A stretch of 64,000 bases of DNA. Origin: Bicyclus anynana (Eukaryota > Arthropoda > Insecta > Lepidoptera > Nymphalidae). Made by a program: the position numbers and the translations under genes. Every line of letters starts with the position of its first letter. The first letter of the stretch is position 1. Below, in pieces: positions 23,086-34,552 of the stretch. The notes under the pieces are model-generated. The model did not search any database. It was not told the origin of the DNA and saw nothing but the letters and a program-made list of their open reading frames with translations. The stretch lies in assembly GCF_947172395.1 (NCBI RefSeq), contig NC_069090.1, positions 17,504,962 to 17,568,961 of the forward strand, read 5' to 3'.

Positions 23086-23955
23086 GGAATGAGGAGATAC
23101 GCAGAAGAACCAAAATCGCTGACATAGCTCAACGAGTTACGATTGCGAAGCTGAAGTGGCAATGGGCGGGGCACATAGTTCGAATAGCCGATAGACGTTG
23201 GGGTCCCAAAGTGCTGGAATGGCGACCCCGCACTATACTAATAGCATTAACAACTGAGTCTTAGGGCCATAAATCATTTCTCTATATCTATCTCGCTTGC
23301 ACTTATGGGTCTTATGGAGCCGTCTAGTGAAGGGTGTAACAATGAAAGACATATTATCGATAAGTAAAGTTTATTATCGTATCTTGTTCACAAAATTAAA
23401 AAAATTAACAATATTTGATTTAATATAATACATATTTCATATTATATAATTATTAACTAAATAAAATTAATCTTCATCTGAGTCTTCATCATCAGAATCT
23501 TCGTCTTCTGCCAAATTTATTATATATTAGTATCCATAGTGCGCAACGAGTAACACATGAATGTATTTATTTAATTGCAGTAAACACATTTATAGCAAAA
23601 AAAATACGCAATGCAATTACATTAGAAACCGACCAATCAGAATCGTCCAAATCATTATTGACTCATCATTAGCACGTGCGCAGGTAGCCGTTTATCGATA
23701 ATTAGGGTGCGCAGGTAGGCGCGCTGCACATTCCTATCTTTTTTGACTTTTATGACCGGACGACTCAGATGATAATGCGCATACTATAGTAAACGCAGTG
23801 TTGGTCGACCCCCCACCAGATGGACTGACGACATCAAGCGAGTCGCTGGGATTCGCTAGATGCAGGTGGCTCAGTATCGTGATGTTTGAAAGTCCCTACA
23901 AAAGGCCTATGGCCTGCAGTGGACGTCCATCGGCTGATATGATGATGATGATTCT
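23086..23955 (+). mobile_element. LINE 3' end (ORF2 C-terminus) split by the 551-bp MITE
   Basis: The plus-strand frame reads 'NEEIRRRTKIADIAQRV', then 'KLKWQWAGHIVRIADRRWG' and 'KVLEWRPRT', the C-terminal region of an endonuclease/reverse-transcriptase LINE. It is cut at 23235 by the MITE and resumes at 23789 ('KRSVGRPP', with frame damage after it), ending in the non-coding 'ggcctatggcctgcagtgg' terminus and GAT tail. The same protein segment is intact on the minus strand at 56328-56692. Removing the MITE and one TA restores R-T-S-K-R-S, against R-T-G-K-R-S in the other copy. Confidence 0.88.
23236..23786 (-). mobile_element. 551-bp MITE, third copy (reverse orientation)
   Basis: Exactly 551 bp from TACTAATAGCAT to ATGCGCATACTA, with TA at 23234-23235 and 23787-23788. 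By eye it is identical to the copies at 2435-3538 and 2897-3447, read on the other strand. It gives the un-nested reference structure that shows the first locus to be a nested pair. The acidic codon run lies at about 23468-23515 on the minus strand. Confidence 0.92.
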
Positions 23956-24628
23956 CACAGGAATAGAAAATACGCGGGTGAAACCGCGTAGCGTGTGCTA
24001 GTTACTATACAGACGACCCATATCGGCGTAACAGTTAGTCATAATCACGGCCATGTCTCAAACTGTCCCCCGGCCAGCGCATGACGACTTGACAGCTCCT
24101 ACCACTTCCGGCGCCACACACGACTACCTACCTCCTTGCTGTGGAAAAATAACCTTTCCACCGCAGGACACAGGGGCTGTTATCGTGCGCAGGACAGCTC
24201 GTGACACTGGAGTCACGAAGATGTTGTTGTGTGCATGAAGACAATGGTTGGTTAAGTCGCTATTGTCTTGCCGTTGTTGGTTTGAAACTTTGCATATAAC
24301 AATCACAAAGATCCTTTTCTACATTTGAAGCGCATCTAGTCGTAAGTCTAGCTCAGCGTGTTCCACCATAAGCTAAATCTACCGTCTCCACTTACCGACA
24401 GGGGAGATCGTGGTCAAACGAGAATAATTTTATGTAAAAAAGTGGAATTTGCAATCACACCTAAGTAGGTAGGGACTATTTGACTATTTTAGCAGAACCT
24501 CGCGGTTTAAGCCGCGTAGATAGAATATAGATAGATAAAACATGGGGTTAAGGTATGTTACCCCCTGATATTGTAGCTTTCTATTGGTAAAATAAATTTT
24601 CAAATCGATCAAGGGGCCTTAACCATTG
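23956..24628. other. Intergenic DNA with LINE-tail scraps
   Basis: 23960-24010 ('acgcgggtgaaaccgcgtag') and 24490-24540 ('cgcggtttaagccgcgtaga') are LINE-tail scraps. 24030-24240 is GC-richer and gives overlapping 60-codon ORFs on both strands; it is probably an unclassified repeat. 24385-24430 is a short SINE piece. No gene is supported. Confidence 0.5.
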
Positions 24629-24813
24629 GCACGTCGATTCTCTTTCTACAAAGGCTAACGCCTCGAAAGTTAACGAAATGTATGGGAATGACCGATTCGA
24701 CCGACAGCTTAATCACGTGACCTGTTGATTGTGAATGTCAATAAAAATATACGAGATATTTTTAAATTTTCGAAGCGTTAGCGTTTGCAGAAAAAGAGAA
24801 TCGACGTGACATA
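24629..24813. mobile_element. Palindromic MITE, copy 2
   Basis: Same ends and arms as 20731-20900: 'acgtcgattctctttctaca' at the left, 'gagaatcgacgtgac' at the right, 'gaaatgtatgggaatgacc' inside, and the central 'aatcacgtgac'. The arms differ from the first copy by scattered substitutions, so both are old. Confidence 0.82.
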
Positions 24814-25046
24814 TGGCTACATGCCCACATGTAGGTACTTTTGAGTTTATTCGTTATTACATACAGAAATACAAATATTTCCTCTAAGTTCCTACAAATA
24901 TTAGTGTAGATATATTTTATACGTGACCAATATTCCCATACCTACCTCATTGATGTGGCATAAAAACTGTGTAACTGTTAAAAGTAGATAAACTGCTTCA
25001 CCAAACGACTAAGGACTATTGTGTGTGAACTCTGAAAATAGTCTTT
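24814..25046. other. Intergenic DNA
   Basis: Unique AT-rich sequence with nothing recognised. Confidence 0.5.
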
Positions 25047-25367
25047 TTTTATTCTTTACAAGTTAGCCCTTGACTGCAATCTCACTTGATGGTAAGTGAT
25101 GATGCAATCTAAGATGAAATCGGGTTAACTTGTTAGGAGTTCGAAAATCCGCACCCCTTTCGGTTTTTACACGACATCGTACTAGAACGCTAAATTGCTT
25201 GGCGGTACGTCTTTGCCGATAGGATGGTAACTAGCCACGGCTGAAGCCTCCCACCAGCTAAACCTGGATCAATTAAGAAACCTCAATCAGCCCAGCCGGG
25301 ATCGAACTCAGGACCTCCGTCATTAAATCCACCGCGCATACCACTGCACGACGGAGGCCGTCAACAT
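25047..25367 (-). repeat. Complete tRNA-derived SINE, reverse orientation
   Basis: Read on the minus strand it starts 'gacggcctccgtcgtgcagt', with a B-box in 'gagttcgatcccggctggg'. It then runs through 'ggtgggaggcttcagccg', 'tagttaccatcctatcgg', 'tacgtaccgcc'-type sequence, 'tgcatcatcacttaccatc' and 'tgagattgcagtcaagggc' to an A/T-rich end. About 320 bp. Partial or full relatives lie at 10113, 17878, 22764, 27172 and 42908. Confidence 0.9.
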
Positions 25368-27171
25368 TATGACGAATTTGTGAATCTACAAAGATTTTCC
25401 TATCCAATTAGATGGGTACTTACTCGAACATTCTACATAACTTTCACATTATAAGTTCCTATAATTTAGTAATTCTTAAGTATTTTGCTAACTACACCTC
25501 AAAATATTTTGACATCAGCGAAGATGGAGCGGAGAAACCACGTTACAGCCCCGGCGCCCAACCCTGAGCGTGCCGACGCCTCCGCTAGCGCGATTTAATT
25601 AAAAATAACGACCGTTAATGATCGATTGTGAACAATTAACGATGAAAATGCCGCCGCCTTATCGCACCCATCTCGCCGATTATTATCTTTACTAGTAGGT
25701 AAAGGTGAGCGCGCAATGGTCGGTGGTCACGCGTACGAGCTACTGGTGTCAGTGGCGTTTCGCAGCCTCCTGAGTCCTGCACAGCTGACAGCATCTTCGT
25801 CGGCGAAGAGTTGGTCAGAGTTGGAAGAGTTACTACTGCAGGTATGCCACCAAGACGTGGATTCCAACGGACAAACCAACTACGGTAACGGGAGCGTAAG
25901 TATATATACGCATTGATTAGTGTTCCTGAAGATGTCTCTAATACCACAACCACACTATCCTCGCGCTGCCGAGATGTTTTCTGTCTGCCCACATATTGCT
26001 CTACCCAAGCAAATAATCGGCACGCCCCGTATTTTTCCTTTGACTCGCGCTCACAAATCGACAAAATAGGAAGCGATGGGTAAGACGATTGGCATTTGCG
26101 GCAATAAGAGCAAAGTGGCCACGCGAAGTCTCTACCTACTTCCATGCCACTATAGGTACACACACAAAAAAGGAATTTGTTTTACTTTAAGGTATCTAGG
26201 TACACCAAATGATATATCGGCCTGAACATATGTATGTTAAATTAAAATCCATTCAAAGTGTTAAGTGTGAATAGATAGGTATACCTACCTACGAGTCGAA
26301 GAAAGTGGATAGATGATGTCAAAGGGTGGACAAAGTTAACATAGATACCTACACACAGCTTGAAAATTTTGCAAAAGACCGGATGAGTTTTCTACACATG
26401 ACCGCCAAACTTCAGTTGGAAGAAGGCACCTATTGATGATGATGAGTTGTAGGTTTGTTGTACTTACCTACGCCTGAAAAACATATCTCACCTTTAGCAG
26501 TCGAGTAAAAATGCGATGATTTTGCTGAAGGTGAGTGGAAGACGTTTCTCAGTCCCCGTCGACACTCAGCTTAACTGAAAGTTCATCAGAATGTCGACGT
26601 TTGTTACCGCCAGTGTGCAACTTTTTGCTCGTTAACTTCGATTGGATCATTGTTTAATTATGTCGGCAACTTAACGAATATTGTCCACGTTTGAAGGTGA
26701 CCATCATGATGTATGGCATACCGTCGCCGCTTGCTGCAACCTGATTGTGTTCATAAACGTTAATCGGGGCCGCTATTAATGTCACAGACGTTTAATTTTT
26801 AATTGCTTGCATTGTAACAACATTAATTTATGACCATTTATTATAAGCTGTTAATGGAAATTTACTTCTACCTTTTTGGCCTTTAGCCTAGTGTGAATAC
26901 CTACTAAACTTTTAATAATAATCACACAACTAAACTTTTAAGATATTTGACCTGAAGATGGACAGATAGCGTTTCTCACGAACTAATACATTTGTTTTTT
27001 TAGTATATTTCATTTAAGTCATCACTATCGGTCTATTTAAATGCCGCAGGATCAGGTCTTCCTCCTATTACGGGATTTGGAGCCTAGGCCCACCACGTTG
27101 CTTCAATAGTGATAATTATCGACTCGGTAACGATCGCTATCAGCTGATGATAATGACCAGAACCAGAAGTA
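25368..27171. other. Intergenic DNA without a supported gene
   Basis: The ORF of 175 codons at 25636-26163 (minus) and its partner at 25716-25916 (plus) show no domain or splice context. 26290-26440 is a decayed LINE end ('gatgatgatgag'). 27040-27110 is a dispersed-repeat relic. Confidence 0.5.
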
Positions 27172-27490
27172 TTGACGGCCTCTGTGACGCAGTGGTATGC
27201 GTGGTGGATTTAAGACGTAAGTTCCATCCCCGACTGAGCCAATGGAGGTTTTTAATTGGTCCAGGTCTGGCTGGTGGGAGGCTTCGGTCGTGGATAGTTA
27301 CCACCCTAACGACGTACCACCAAGCGATTTACCATTCCGGTACGATATCGTGTCGAAACCGGAAGGGGTGTAGATTTTCATCCTACACCTACAAAGTTAG
27401 CCCGTTTCCATCTTAGACTGCATCATCACTTACCATGAGGTGAGATTGTAGTCAAGGGCTTGTTAAGTTAACTTATAAAGAATTTAAAAA
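27172..27490 (+). repeat. Complete tRNA-derived SINE
   Basis: Plus-strand copy of the 25047-25367 family. It starts 'gacggcctctgtgacgcagt', carries 'aattggtccaggtctggctg', 'gtgggaggcttcggtcgtgg', 'taccaccctaacgacgtacc', 'catcatcacttaccatgag' and ends '...tagtcaagggcttg' plus an A-rich tail. The B-box is decayed ('agttccatccccgact'). Confidence 0.88.
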
Positions 27491-28340
27491 AACCCCGACG
27501 GCTTCACGTGCTCTCCGAGTTAAGGGGTGTGTCAACTCCAACTTCGAAATCCGGGTCGTTACTGCCCCGGCTTGAACCCAGGACCTCAAAAAACGAACAT
27601 GGACTGGACTAAAACAAGGCAATTCACCTTTCTAAATAGATTTATGAAAAAATAAAACATAATTTTATAATAACTTTTATTAAAAAAATATAATTATATA
27701 TTTTTGATTTTCATTACTTAACTTAACCATTATATTATAGCTAAATACCACCTACATGACATTTTATTATTTAACTTACTAATGTGCTATAGTGCGACAC
27801 AAAAGAGAAAAAAAAGAGAAAATAAATGAGGGCGCTCACTAATCGTCGTTCTTATGGTAACCCTGTGTTCTGTCATCCACTTGGGACTGGAACTACCTTG
27901 ATACTTGATAATAATTGTTATTATATTGTATCCGTTGGTAATATTATGTTCTTATTTTAAATTATCTGTTCAAAATAATATTACAATCTAATATAAAAAA
28001 GTTAATAAATATATTTGGAAAATACTTACATCACTATTTAGCCCCGAGCATCATGTTAGGAGTACTAAGATAGCCGATTTAATGATTTGCATTTAATAAA
28101 TGAAAAAAGTAAATTTCATCTAGATAAATGATATTTATTGTAATTCGTCTGGTAATTATCTAAATGTCCACTATGATGTTAATAATCTGATAAATTTATC
28201 TATAATAATTGGTTGTTCTATAATGACAGATCTTTGTGATGATGACAGTAAATGTGGTGTTGCCACACAGCGAGTTTATTAGTTTTATTTAACTTCTACT
28301 TTTTCATGTCGCACTATAGGTAGTATATTTTCAAAGCTGA
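27491..28340. other. AT-rich intergenic DNA
   Basis: Unique AT-rich sequence. It contains TTTATT at 28267-28272, an AATAAA on the minus strand that could serve a long RMND1 3'UTR, though it lies 1.8 kb past the stop. Confidence 0.45.
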
Positions 28341-28453
28341 TAGGCCGTACAGACTACTTTAGTATTTTTGTCGAATACGAACAATTTTTGGATTTACCGC
28401 CCAAAAATTGTTCGTACTCGACTAAAATACTAAAGTAGTCCGAACTAGACCTC
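28341..28453. mobile_element. Foldback MITE with near-perfect hairpin
   Basis: The left arm 'agactactttagtattttt', 'gtcgaatacgaacaattttt' is followed by a short centre ('ggatttaccgcc') and the right arm 'aaaaattgttcgtactcgac', 'taaaatactaaagtagtc'. The outer ends 'aggccgtacag' and 'cgaactagacct' pair only partly. Related copies lie at 39240-39390. Confidence 0.85.
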
Positions 28454-28987
28454 AAGGTTTAAAGACAGAGCCGTGACGCCTGTTCAAGAAAACTAATCTA
28501 TTTCTTTGGTACTCAAGTCCCAACCTAAAATGATACAGGTCTAAACAGTGACCACAGAAGTGTGTGCGTATAAAACTAATGCCATCCTTTGCACACTCAT
28601 ACCATCACCGAGTGCTTTAAAGAGGAACAAATATCATTATTTAGATCTGTCAATTCATGGATTTGCATGCGGTTGTGCAAACCTGAATACATATAAAGAT
28701 AAAATATATTTACAAAAATAATATTAAATTACATAAATAAAAAAGAGAGTAGCTTTGAGATTTTAAAGAAGCCTACAAGCTATCATCTTCAGATGATCTT
28801 AGTCGCTGTGATTAAATTATTTTTATCTTTAGAATGGCAGTAACTTCCCCGGACAAGCTGTCACAACTGAGACAACAAAGAACTCTAATACCAAAATGGT
28901 GCCGACCTGCCGTCAAATCCTCCGCACTCCGAACTCGCTAGTTGTTGGGAAGGTGACAGAGCTGGCGGGCTCTAATGGCGCATTTCT

Positions 28988-30207
28988 TCACACGTAGCGC
29001 TCGAAGCAGTGCAGCAGCTCGAACAGCACCTCGGCCAGGATGAGCGCCATCACCATCCACTGCAGGCGCACGTGGTGTGGCTCTAGTGGCGCAGCTCGGG
29101 CTGGCGCTCGGCCCACACGTAGCGCTCGAAGCAGTGCAGCAGCTCGAACAGCACCTCGGCCAGGATGAGCGCAATCACCATCCACTGCAGGCGCACGTGG
29201 TGTGGCTCTAGTGGCGCAGCTCGGGCTGGCGCTCGGCCCACACGTAGCGCTCGAAGCAGTGCAGCAGCTCGAACAGCACCTCGGCCAGGATGAGCGCCAT
29301 CACCATCCACTGCAGGCGCACGTGGTGTGGCTCTAGTGGCGCAGCTCGGGCTGGCGCTCGGCCCACACGTAGCGCTCGAAGCAGTGCAGCAGCTCGAACA
29401 GCACCTCGGCCAGGATGAGCGCCATCACCATCCACTGCAGGCGCACGTGGTGTGGCTCTAGTGGCGCAGCTCGGGCTGGCGCTCGGCCCACACGTAGCGC
29501 TCGAAGCAGTGCAGCAGCTCGAACAGCACCTCGGCCAGGATGAGCGCAATCACCATCCACTGCAGGCGCACGTGGTGTGGCTCTAGTGGCGCAGCTCGGG
29601 CTGGCGCTCGGCCCACACGTAGCGCTCGAAGCAGTGCAGCAGCTCGAACAGCACCTCGGCCAGGATGAGCGCAATCACCATCCACTGCAGGCGCACGTGG
29701 TGTGGCTCTAGTGGCGCAGCTCGGGCTGGCGCTCGGCCCACACGTAGCGCTCGAAGCAGTGCAGCAGCTCGAACAGCACCTCGGCCAGGATGAGCGCAAT
29801 CACCATCCACTGCAGGCGCACGTGGTGTGGCTCTAGTGGCGCAGCTCGGGCTGGCGCTCGGCCCACACGTAGCGCTCGAAGCAGTGCAGCAGCTCGAACA
29901 GCACCTCGGCCAGGATGAGCGCCATCACCATCCACTGCAGGCGCACGTGGTGTGGCTCTAGTGGCGCAGCTCGGGCTGGCGCTCGGCCCACACGTAGCGC
30001 TCGAAGCAGTGCAGCAGCTCGAACAGCACCTCGGCCAGGATGAGCGCAATCACCATCCACTGCAGGCGCACGTGGTGTGGCTCTAGTGGCGCAGCTCGGG
30101 CTGGCGCTCGGCCCACACGTAGCGCTCGAAGCAGTGCAGCAGCTCGAACAGCACCTCGGCCATGATGAGCGCGATCACCATCCACTCCAGGCGCACGTGG
30201 TGCCGGT
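28988..30207 (-). repeat. Ten-copy, 125-bp tandem array made from the RMND1 last exon
   Basis: The 125-bp unit is the end of the RMND1 coding exon: the codons from H-V-R-L-(E/Q)-W to R-H, the TAG stop and about 5 nt more. The gene's own copy is the rightmost (30083-30207). Eight full units follow downstream, with their TAG codons near 29080, 29205, 29330, 29455, 29580, 29705, 29830 and 29955, and one truncated unit at 28988-29080. All downstream units share changes absent from the gene copy (GAG to CAG, Glu to Gln, which creates a PstI site; ATG to CTG, Met to Leu). They differ from each other chiefly at one base (gcgcCatc or gcgcAatc). 125 is not a multiple of 3 and each unit carries a stop, so the array is not translated as one protein; it would be 3'UTR. 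The many 75-113-codon ORFs here are shadows of the repeat. Confidence 0.95.
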
Positions 30208-33200
30208 CCGCCGCCCACGACGACAACAACTCCAGCAGCTCCACGCAGTGCGATAAGCGCTCGTTCAGTACCTGAGGACAAAGCACATAATTGTTATTAG
30301 TTTCTTCATGATAGCAGTCTACGGATTTCAGACTGTCTGCAGTGTGTGCAAAAGTCGTATGTCAAACACCACGGTTCTGAGCCTCCTGCATCCAGCGAGT
30401 CCTTGCGATTTGCTTGATGTGGTCTATCAACCTAATGGAAGATCAACGCACACTGACCGTTAAGACCTCAACAAAGCCTCTAGACCTCTAGCTGTGCCAA
30501 ATAGGAGTATATGCTACCTTCATTGTCACTTCTGCTTCAAGACATGATGTCTGGTAACTTTTAGTTTCTTAATGGATCTTCTCACTTTCGATTCGTTTAT
30601 TACAAAAATAGTATAGCTCTCTTCATCGTCCACTGCGTGACTTTGAGTTTTTTTATAGTACCTTAAAGGTTCTTCACTGCTTCTGAATGATTGCCTACAA
30701 TTCTCTCCATTCCAGGAGCAGCTTACTACCATGTTGACATAGAACTCACCCTGGTCCGCCTGGGTATGGTGAAGTAGGCGACGGTGCTGGAGTAGAGCAT
30801 CTCGAGGCGCTCGTCCTCCCAGTAGCAGTCGGGCGTGTCCAGCAGGTCCGACTCCACGTTAATGCGGTGCCGGAGCGACAGCAACTCGCCCAGCTTGCGA
30901 ACTACCTGCGACACGTACAACATAACACTGTTAAGTACCTACAAGTATTCCGTAGGAATCGCCATAGGGCACTGAAAATTTCAAGGGCAAGCACATAACT
31001 GAATGCGGAAGGGATGCAACTGCGAGCGGTAGGCACATTTTACATTAATTAATTGACAGGAGCGTGAGATTTTGTCTGCAACTTTCTCACGCGTCTTTGT
31101 CAATATGGCCTGCAGCTCTGAACCATATTCACTCCACTTTGTCGATATACCCTGTAGCCCAGTACTGAGCAGATATTGATTTTCCATTGATTTGAATAGA
31201 AATGATCTGCCAAACATTTCAATTTCTTTCCAAACGAAGGTCTGCTACTTGTCTACTGGCGTTATGGCGTCACCTCTTTCTTCTCGACGTGCACGGCGCC
31301 CGCGGCCTCCATGCGCTCGGTGTGCGCGCGCACAGACGCCGCCAGCGCCTCCAGCCGCGCCTCCCACGCGCCCAGCCGCGCCGACTGCGCCATGGCGTGG
31401 CTGTGCCGACAAACTGTACTGTACTACTAACAAACACAGTGACATGCGCAAACCTTTAAATAGGGATACAAATTGTACAAAATTGAACATTATTTCACCA
31501 ATTTAGTTTAGTGCATTTTAGCCTCTGTGAAGTGCACGCCACACACACCATACACAACAAAGTTTTTTAATTATAGTCAGAATTTGCCGCCCCGTGTCCA
31601 TTAACCTGAAGTGTAGGTGTTCAGCCTTATGTCTCCATAATTACACTGACAGCTGCCTTTCAGACTAGAGCAGAATATTTTACTTAAGTACAAGTTTACC
31701 TGACATGCGGACGTTCGCGGCTTTGTCCGCCCTTAGACCTCTTTAATCCAGCCCTATCGCAAAATCCGTTCTTACTGGATACCAACTGGCTATAAACTAC
31801 CTCCCTGCCAAATTTCAGCTTTGTACATCAAGTGGTTTTTTTTGCTCCAAGGTCCCATTCATCTTATTACCCAAATTTATTTTGATTGGTTCAGCCGTTT
31901 AGCCGTGAAAAGGTAACAGACAGACAGGCAGACAGACAGATAGACAAACAGATTTACTTTCACATTTATAATATTAGTAAAGATTCATATGCATTATTTT
32001 ATCACTGTGTTCCCACAGAAATGGGAACTGTGGATAAAAACGAATGAGTGAATTTAATCTTTAAACTTATATTAAACTAACAGATGTTAATTTAAACAAA
32101 ATAAAAAAAGCATACCTGAAGGAATATCTCTCCAGTGAGTTGTCACTGTTTGGCACTAGAACAAAGGATGACTCTTGAAGAGAACACCTCTTGCTGAAAC
32201 AGAGATTTAAGAACTTATTAATTCAATATCCACATCATAGAATAAAACATATTTAAAGTATTTCATAGAATTGTGCATTGTTATTTTATGTATTGTTTAG
32301 TCATACCTAAATTTTTAGAGTAAATCACTTATAAACTTATACAAGTAGTAACAAAGTAAACTTACGCATTAATCTGATATTGATAAGTCATAATTTCTCT
32401 CTCTCTGGTGACAACATCTCGTGGATAACTTTGCACTTCATATCTGCCAGCAACAATCAATAAATCAATACATAATAATTATTATAAATAGATTTTAAAA
32501 TAACGAAGAACAAAGATTTTAAAAGAACGAAGAAAAGAAGATTATTATAGTCATATAAATGACACTGAAACACTATCAACTTCCTAAGCCTAAGGTTGTG
32601 TGGTAGCGATCGCTACTAAGCCTGCTTCTTCTAATTAATTACTTTTACTTTTTCTAGTACTACTTCTAATTAATTATTGTGGTGTTCAAATACAGAGTGT
32701 TAAATAAATTAATTAATCAATCAATCTTTTTAAATTTTGATTGTGTTCTATATGTCTGTTTGTCTAGGCAAATTTTTGGAATGGCAGGACAGATTTTAAT
32801 GAGACTTCCACTGGAAAATAGAGGAAGTTATTGAGTAGAGCAACATACTACTTATCCTGGAATAATCCATGGTTCCTGAGATATTAGTACACTGTAATTC
32901 ATCAATCACACCCTTGACACAACACAGCAATGCTGGTTGATAGCATAAATAAGCATAGTATTGATAGTTCCCCAGAAGAATTCTCTCATATACCTAGATT
33001 AAATATGCTTCATTAATATCAGCCTATTTTATTAGCTCACTACAGAGCCAGACCTTTCTCTTTATAGGAGAGGACAAATATGGGATATCAACCCACCACT
33101 CCACAGCGGGTCGACAGGCTTAGGGTGACAATAATTTTTTAACAGCGTTTCATAATGTTGATGATAATGATATGGACCAACAGCTTAACATGCTCTCTGA

Positions 33201-34552
33201 GGCACAGTCACACACACCTAAATGAAATAATAATGTAAATATGCTTACGGCCGAATAAAATCCAATACATTGTTGGCTTCCAGCTCTGTGCAGTTCCAAA
33301 ACACCACAGCCCCCTCTTGGAAGAAGATGATCTCTCGGGGCTCGTCCCCTACGCTGTACACTGGGCTGGCCACCACCACATTGCCTACTTCATGAGTATT
33401 TAGCCTAAATAGACAAGTTACATAATTATTAACACCAAGTGCAGGAAGTTTTAATATAAAACATGCAATGCTTCTGTTTTTGTTTTTTTGTTATTTCTTA
33501 TAATAAGACTGGGGTCACCGATGTTTTAACTCGTGTCGACCAGCAAGTGGCGATGGACAGGCCACATGGTAAGGGACACTACGGGGAAGTGGAGCAGACT
33601 GGTGACGGAATGGTACCCTAGAGATAGCAGAAGGAATCGGGGCAAACAGTTCCTTAGATGGGAGGATGACTTAAAGCTCACAGCAGGTCCAAACTGGAGA
33701 AGGGTCGCATTAGAGAGAGAGCAGTGGAAGTCGCTGGAGGAGGCCTATGCCGAAAGGCACACTGTTAAGAGATATTCTTTAAAAAAAAAAATGAAAACAA
33801 AATGTATTGTATATAATATTATAATTTCTTAACACAGAATAAAGGGCTTATTATTATAATTATTATATTATTATAATAAGAATAATTCATTCATCAGTTA
33901 TCAAACCCGGCATGGCCACCAATCACAGTGGAATAATATGCTTGTCTGGCCGTCTTTAACTGGATATACTTTGGTGAGTATGCACAGGAATTGTTAGATG
34001 GTGATCTAGTTTGTCCTGTTCCTTAGAACGCCAGGAACGGTGGCATCCTTACATTGTGGATGTCCAAGGAACTCATACGAAATGATTTGCATCCATATTT
34101 CTCATCCAGTATGAATCTGCGCAACAGAGGTAAATGTTACGTCATGTATAGTAAAAAATGCACAATGTCTTAAAACCTTACGTTCCCGGTTCATAGAGCT
34201 TCTGTTGCAGCAGGCCCTCTCTCAGAGCCTTCAGGTCATAACGATATGCTGTAGCGTACGCCAAAGTCAAATATTGCCCGTCTTTCTTGGTCAAATCCTC
34301 CAAAACCACCTTTTTGTAACTCGTTTTCTTCTTTAACGGTAAACTTGTATTATCAAGCGCCATGGTTGTAGGTTGGATATTGTCGAGAGAATAGTTCCTA
34401 AAGAACTGTTGTCCGATTCGAAATACATCGGTTTTTTTAGGAAAAAAGGCATTTGCAGCCGGTTTGATATCCGAGAAGCAAGTGGTCACCAAACGGCTTT
34501 GTAGCGCCGGTCGCAGTGTCCGTATCACAAATCTCGATAAGTACACGGTCAT
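30083..34552 (-). CDS. RMND1: RMND1 / DUF155 mitochondrial protein
   Basis: Complete seven-exon gene: 34552-34182, 33404-33249, 32443-32366, 32193-32116, 31400-31274, 30905-30750 and 30271-30083. The exons total 1155 nt, giving 384 residues, and all junctions are GT/AG and in frame. In other animals RMND1 is an inner-membrane mitochondrial protein that supports translation of mtDNA-encoded subunits. The N-terminus is basic with many Ser/Arg and lacks acidic residues over about 30 residues, as in a targeting peptide. The DUF155 core follows from about residue 100: 'AYATAYRYDL', 'EIIFFQEGAVVFWN', 'GELLSLRHRINVESDLL', 'TPDCYWED', 'IPRR'. A C-terminal hydrophobic helix (WMVIALIMAEVLFELL) forms the membrane anchor. 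It is somewhat shorter than the human protein (about 449). Introns carry LINE pieces. The stop at 30083-30085 is followed by the tandem array. EME1 ends about 490 nt upstream of the start. Confidence 0.95.
31690..31985 (+). repeat. LINE 3' tail inside an RMND1 intron
   Basis: Antisense to the gene, between exons 4 and 5. It contains 'gttcgcggctttgtccgccc', 'cgcaaaatccgttcttac', 'gattggttcagccg', a (CAGA)n-like run and the end 'tataatattagtaaag'. The same family is at 51115-51290. Confidence 0.82.
32760..32890 (+). repeat. Dispersed repeat relic in an RMND1 intron
   Basis: Matches 860-960 ('gacagattttaatgagactt', 'cactggaaaatagaggaagt', 'tattgag'). Function and class are unknown. The neighbouring 33020-33140 is a copy of the 'cccaccac-c-acagcggg' dispersed repeat. 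Confidence 0.55.
33492..33832 (+). pseudogene. LINE ORF2 C-terminal fragment in RMND1 intron 1
   Basis: Plus-strand ORF of about 99 codons, antisense to RMND1. It reads 'KWRWTGHMVR', 'GKWSRLVTEWYPRDSRRNRG', 'RWEDDLKLTAGPNWRRVA' and 'EREQWKSLEEAYAERH', the terminal zinc-knuckle-free tail of a LINE polymerase, related in layout to the one at 56328-56692 but from another family. It is followed by A-rich sequence. It is a truncated insertion, not a host gene. Confidence 0.85.

Noticed and set aside
25636..26163. 175-codon minus-strand ORF
   Set aside because: No domain, odd composition, overlaps a plus-strand ORF, and no splice or promoter context; taken as chance.
28988..30207. Regularly spaced repeats as a CRISPR array
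   Set aside because: Units are 125 bp with no variable spacers and derive from a host exon; the genome is eukaryotic.
28938..30286. Ladder of overlapping 65-113-codon ORFs, apparent family of small proteins
   Set aside because: They are other-frame or run-on readings of the 125-bp repeat. The genuine frame ends at the TAG of the first unit (30083).
31192..31506. Plus-strand ORFs of 85-104 codons
   Set aside because: They are antisense shadows of the GC-rich RMND1 exon 31274-31400, whose frame fits the family on the minus strand.
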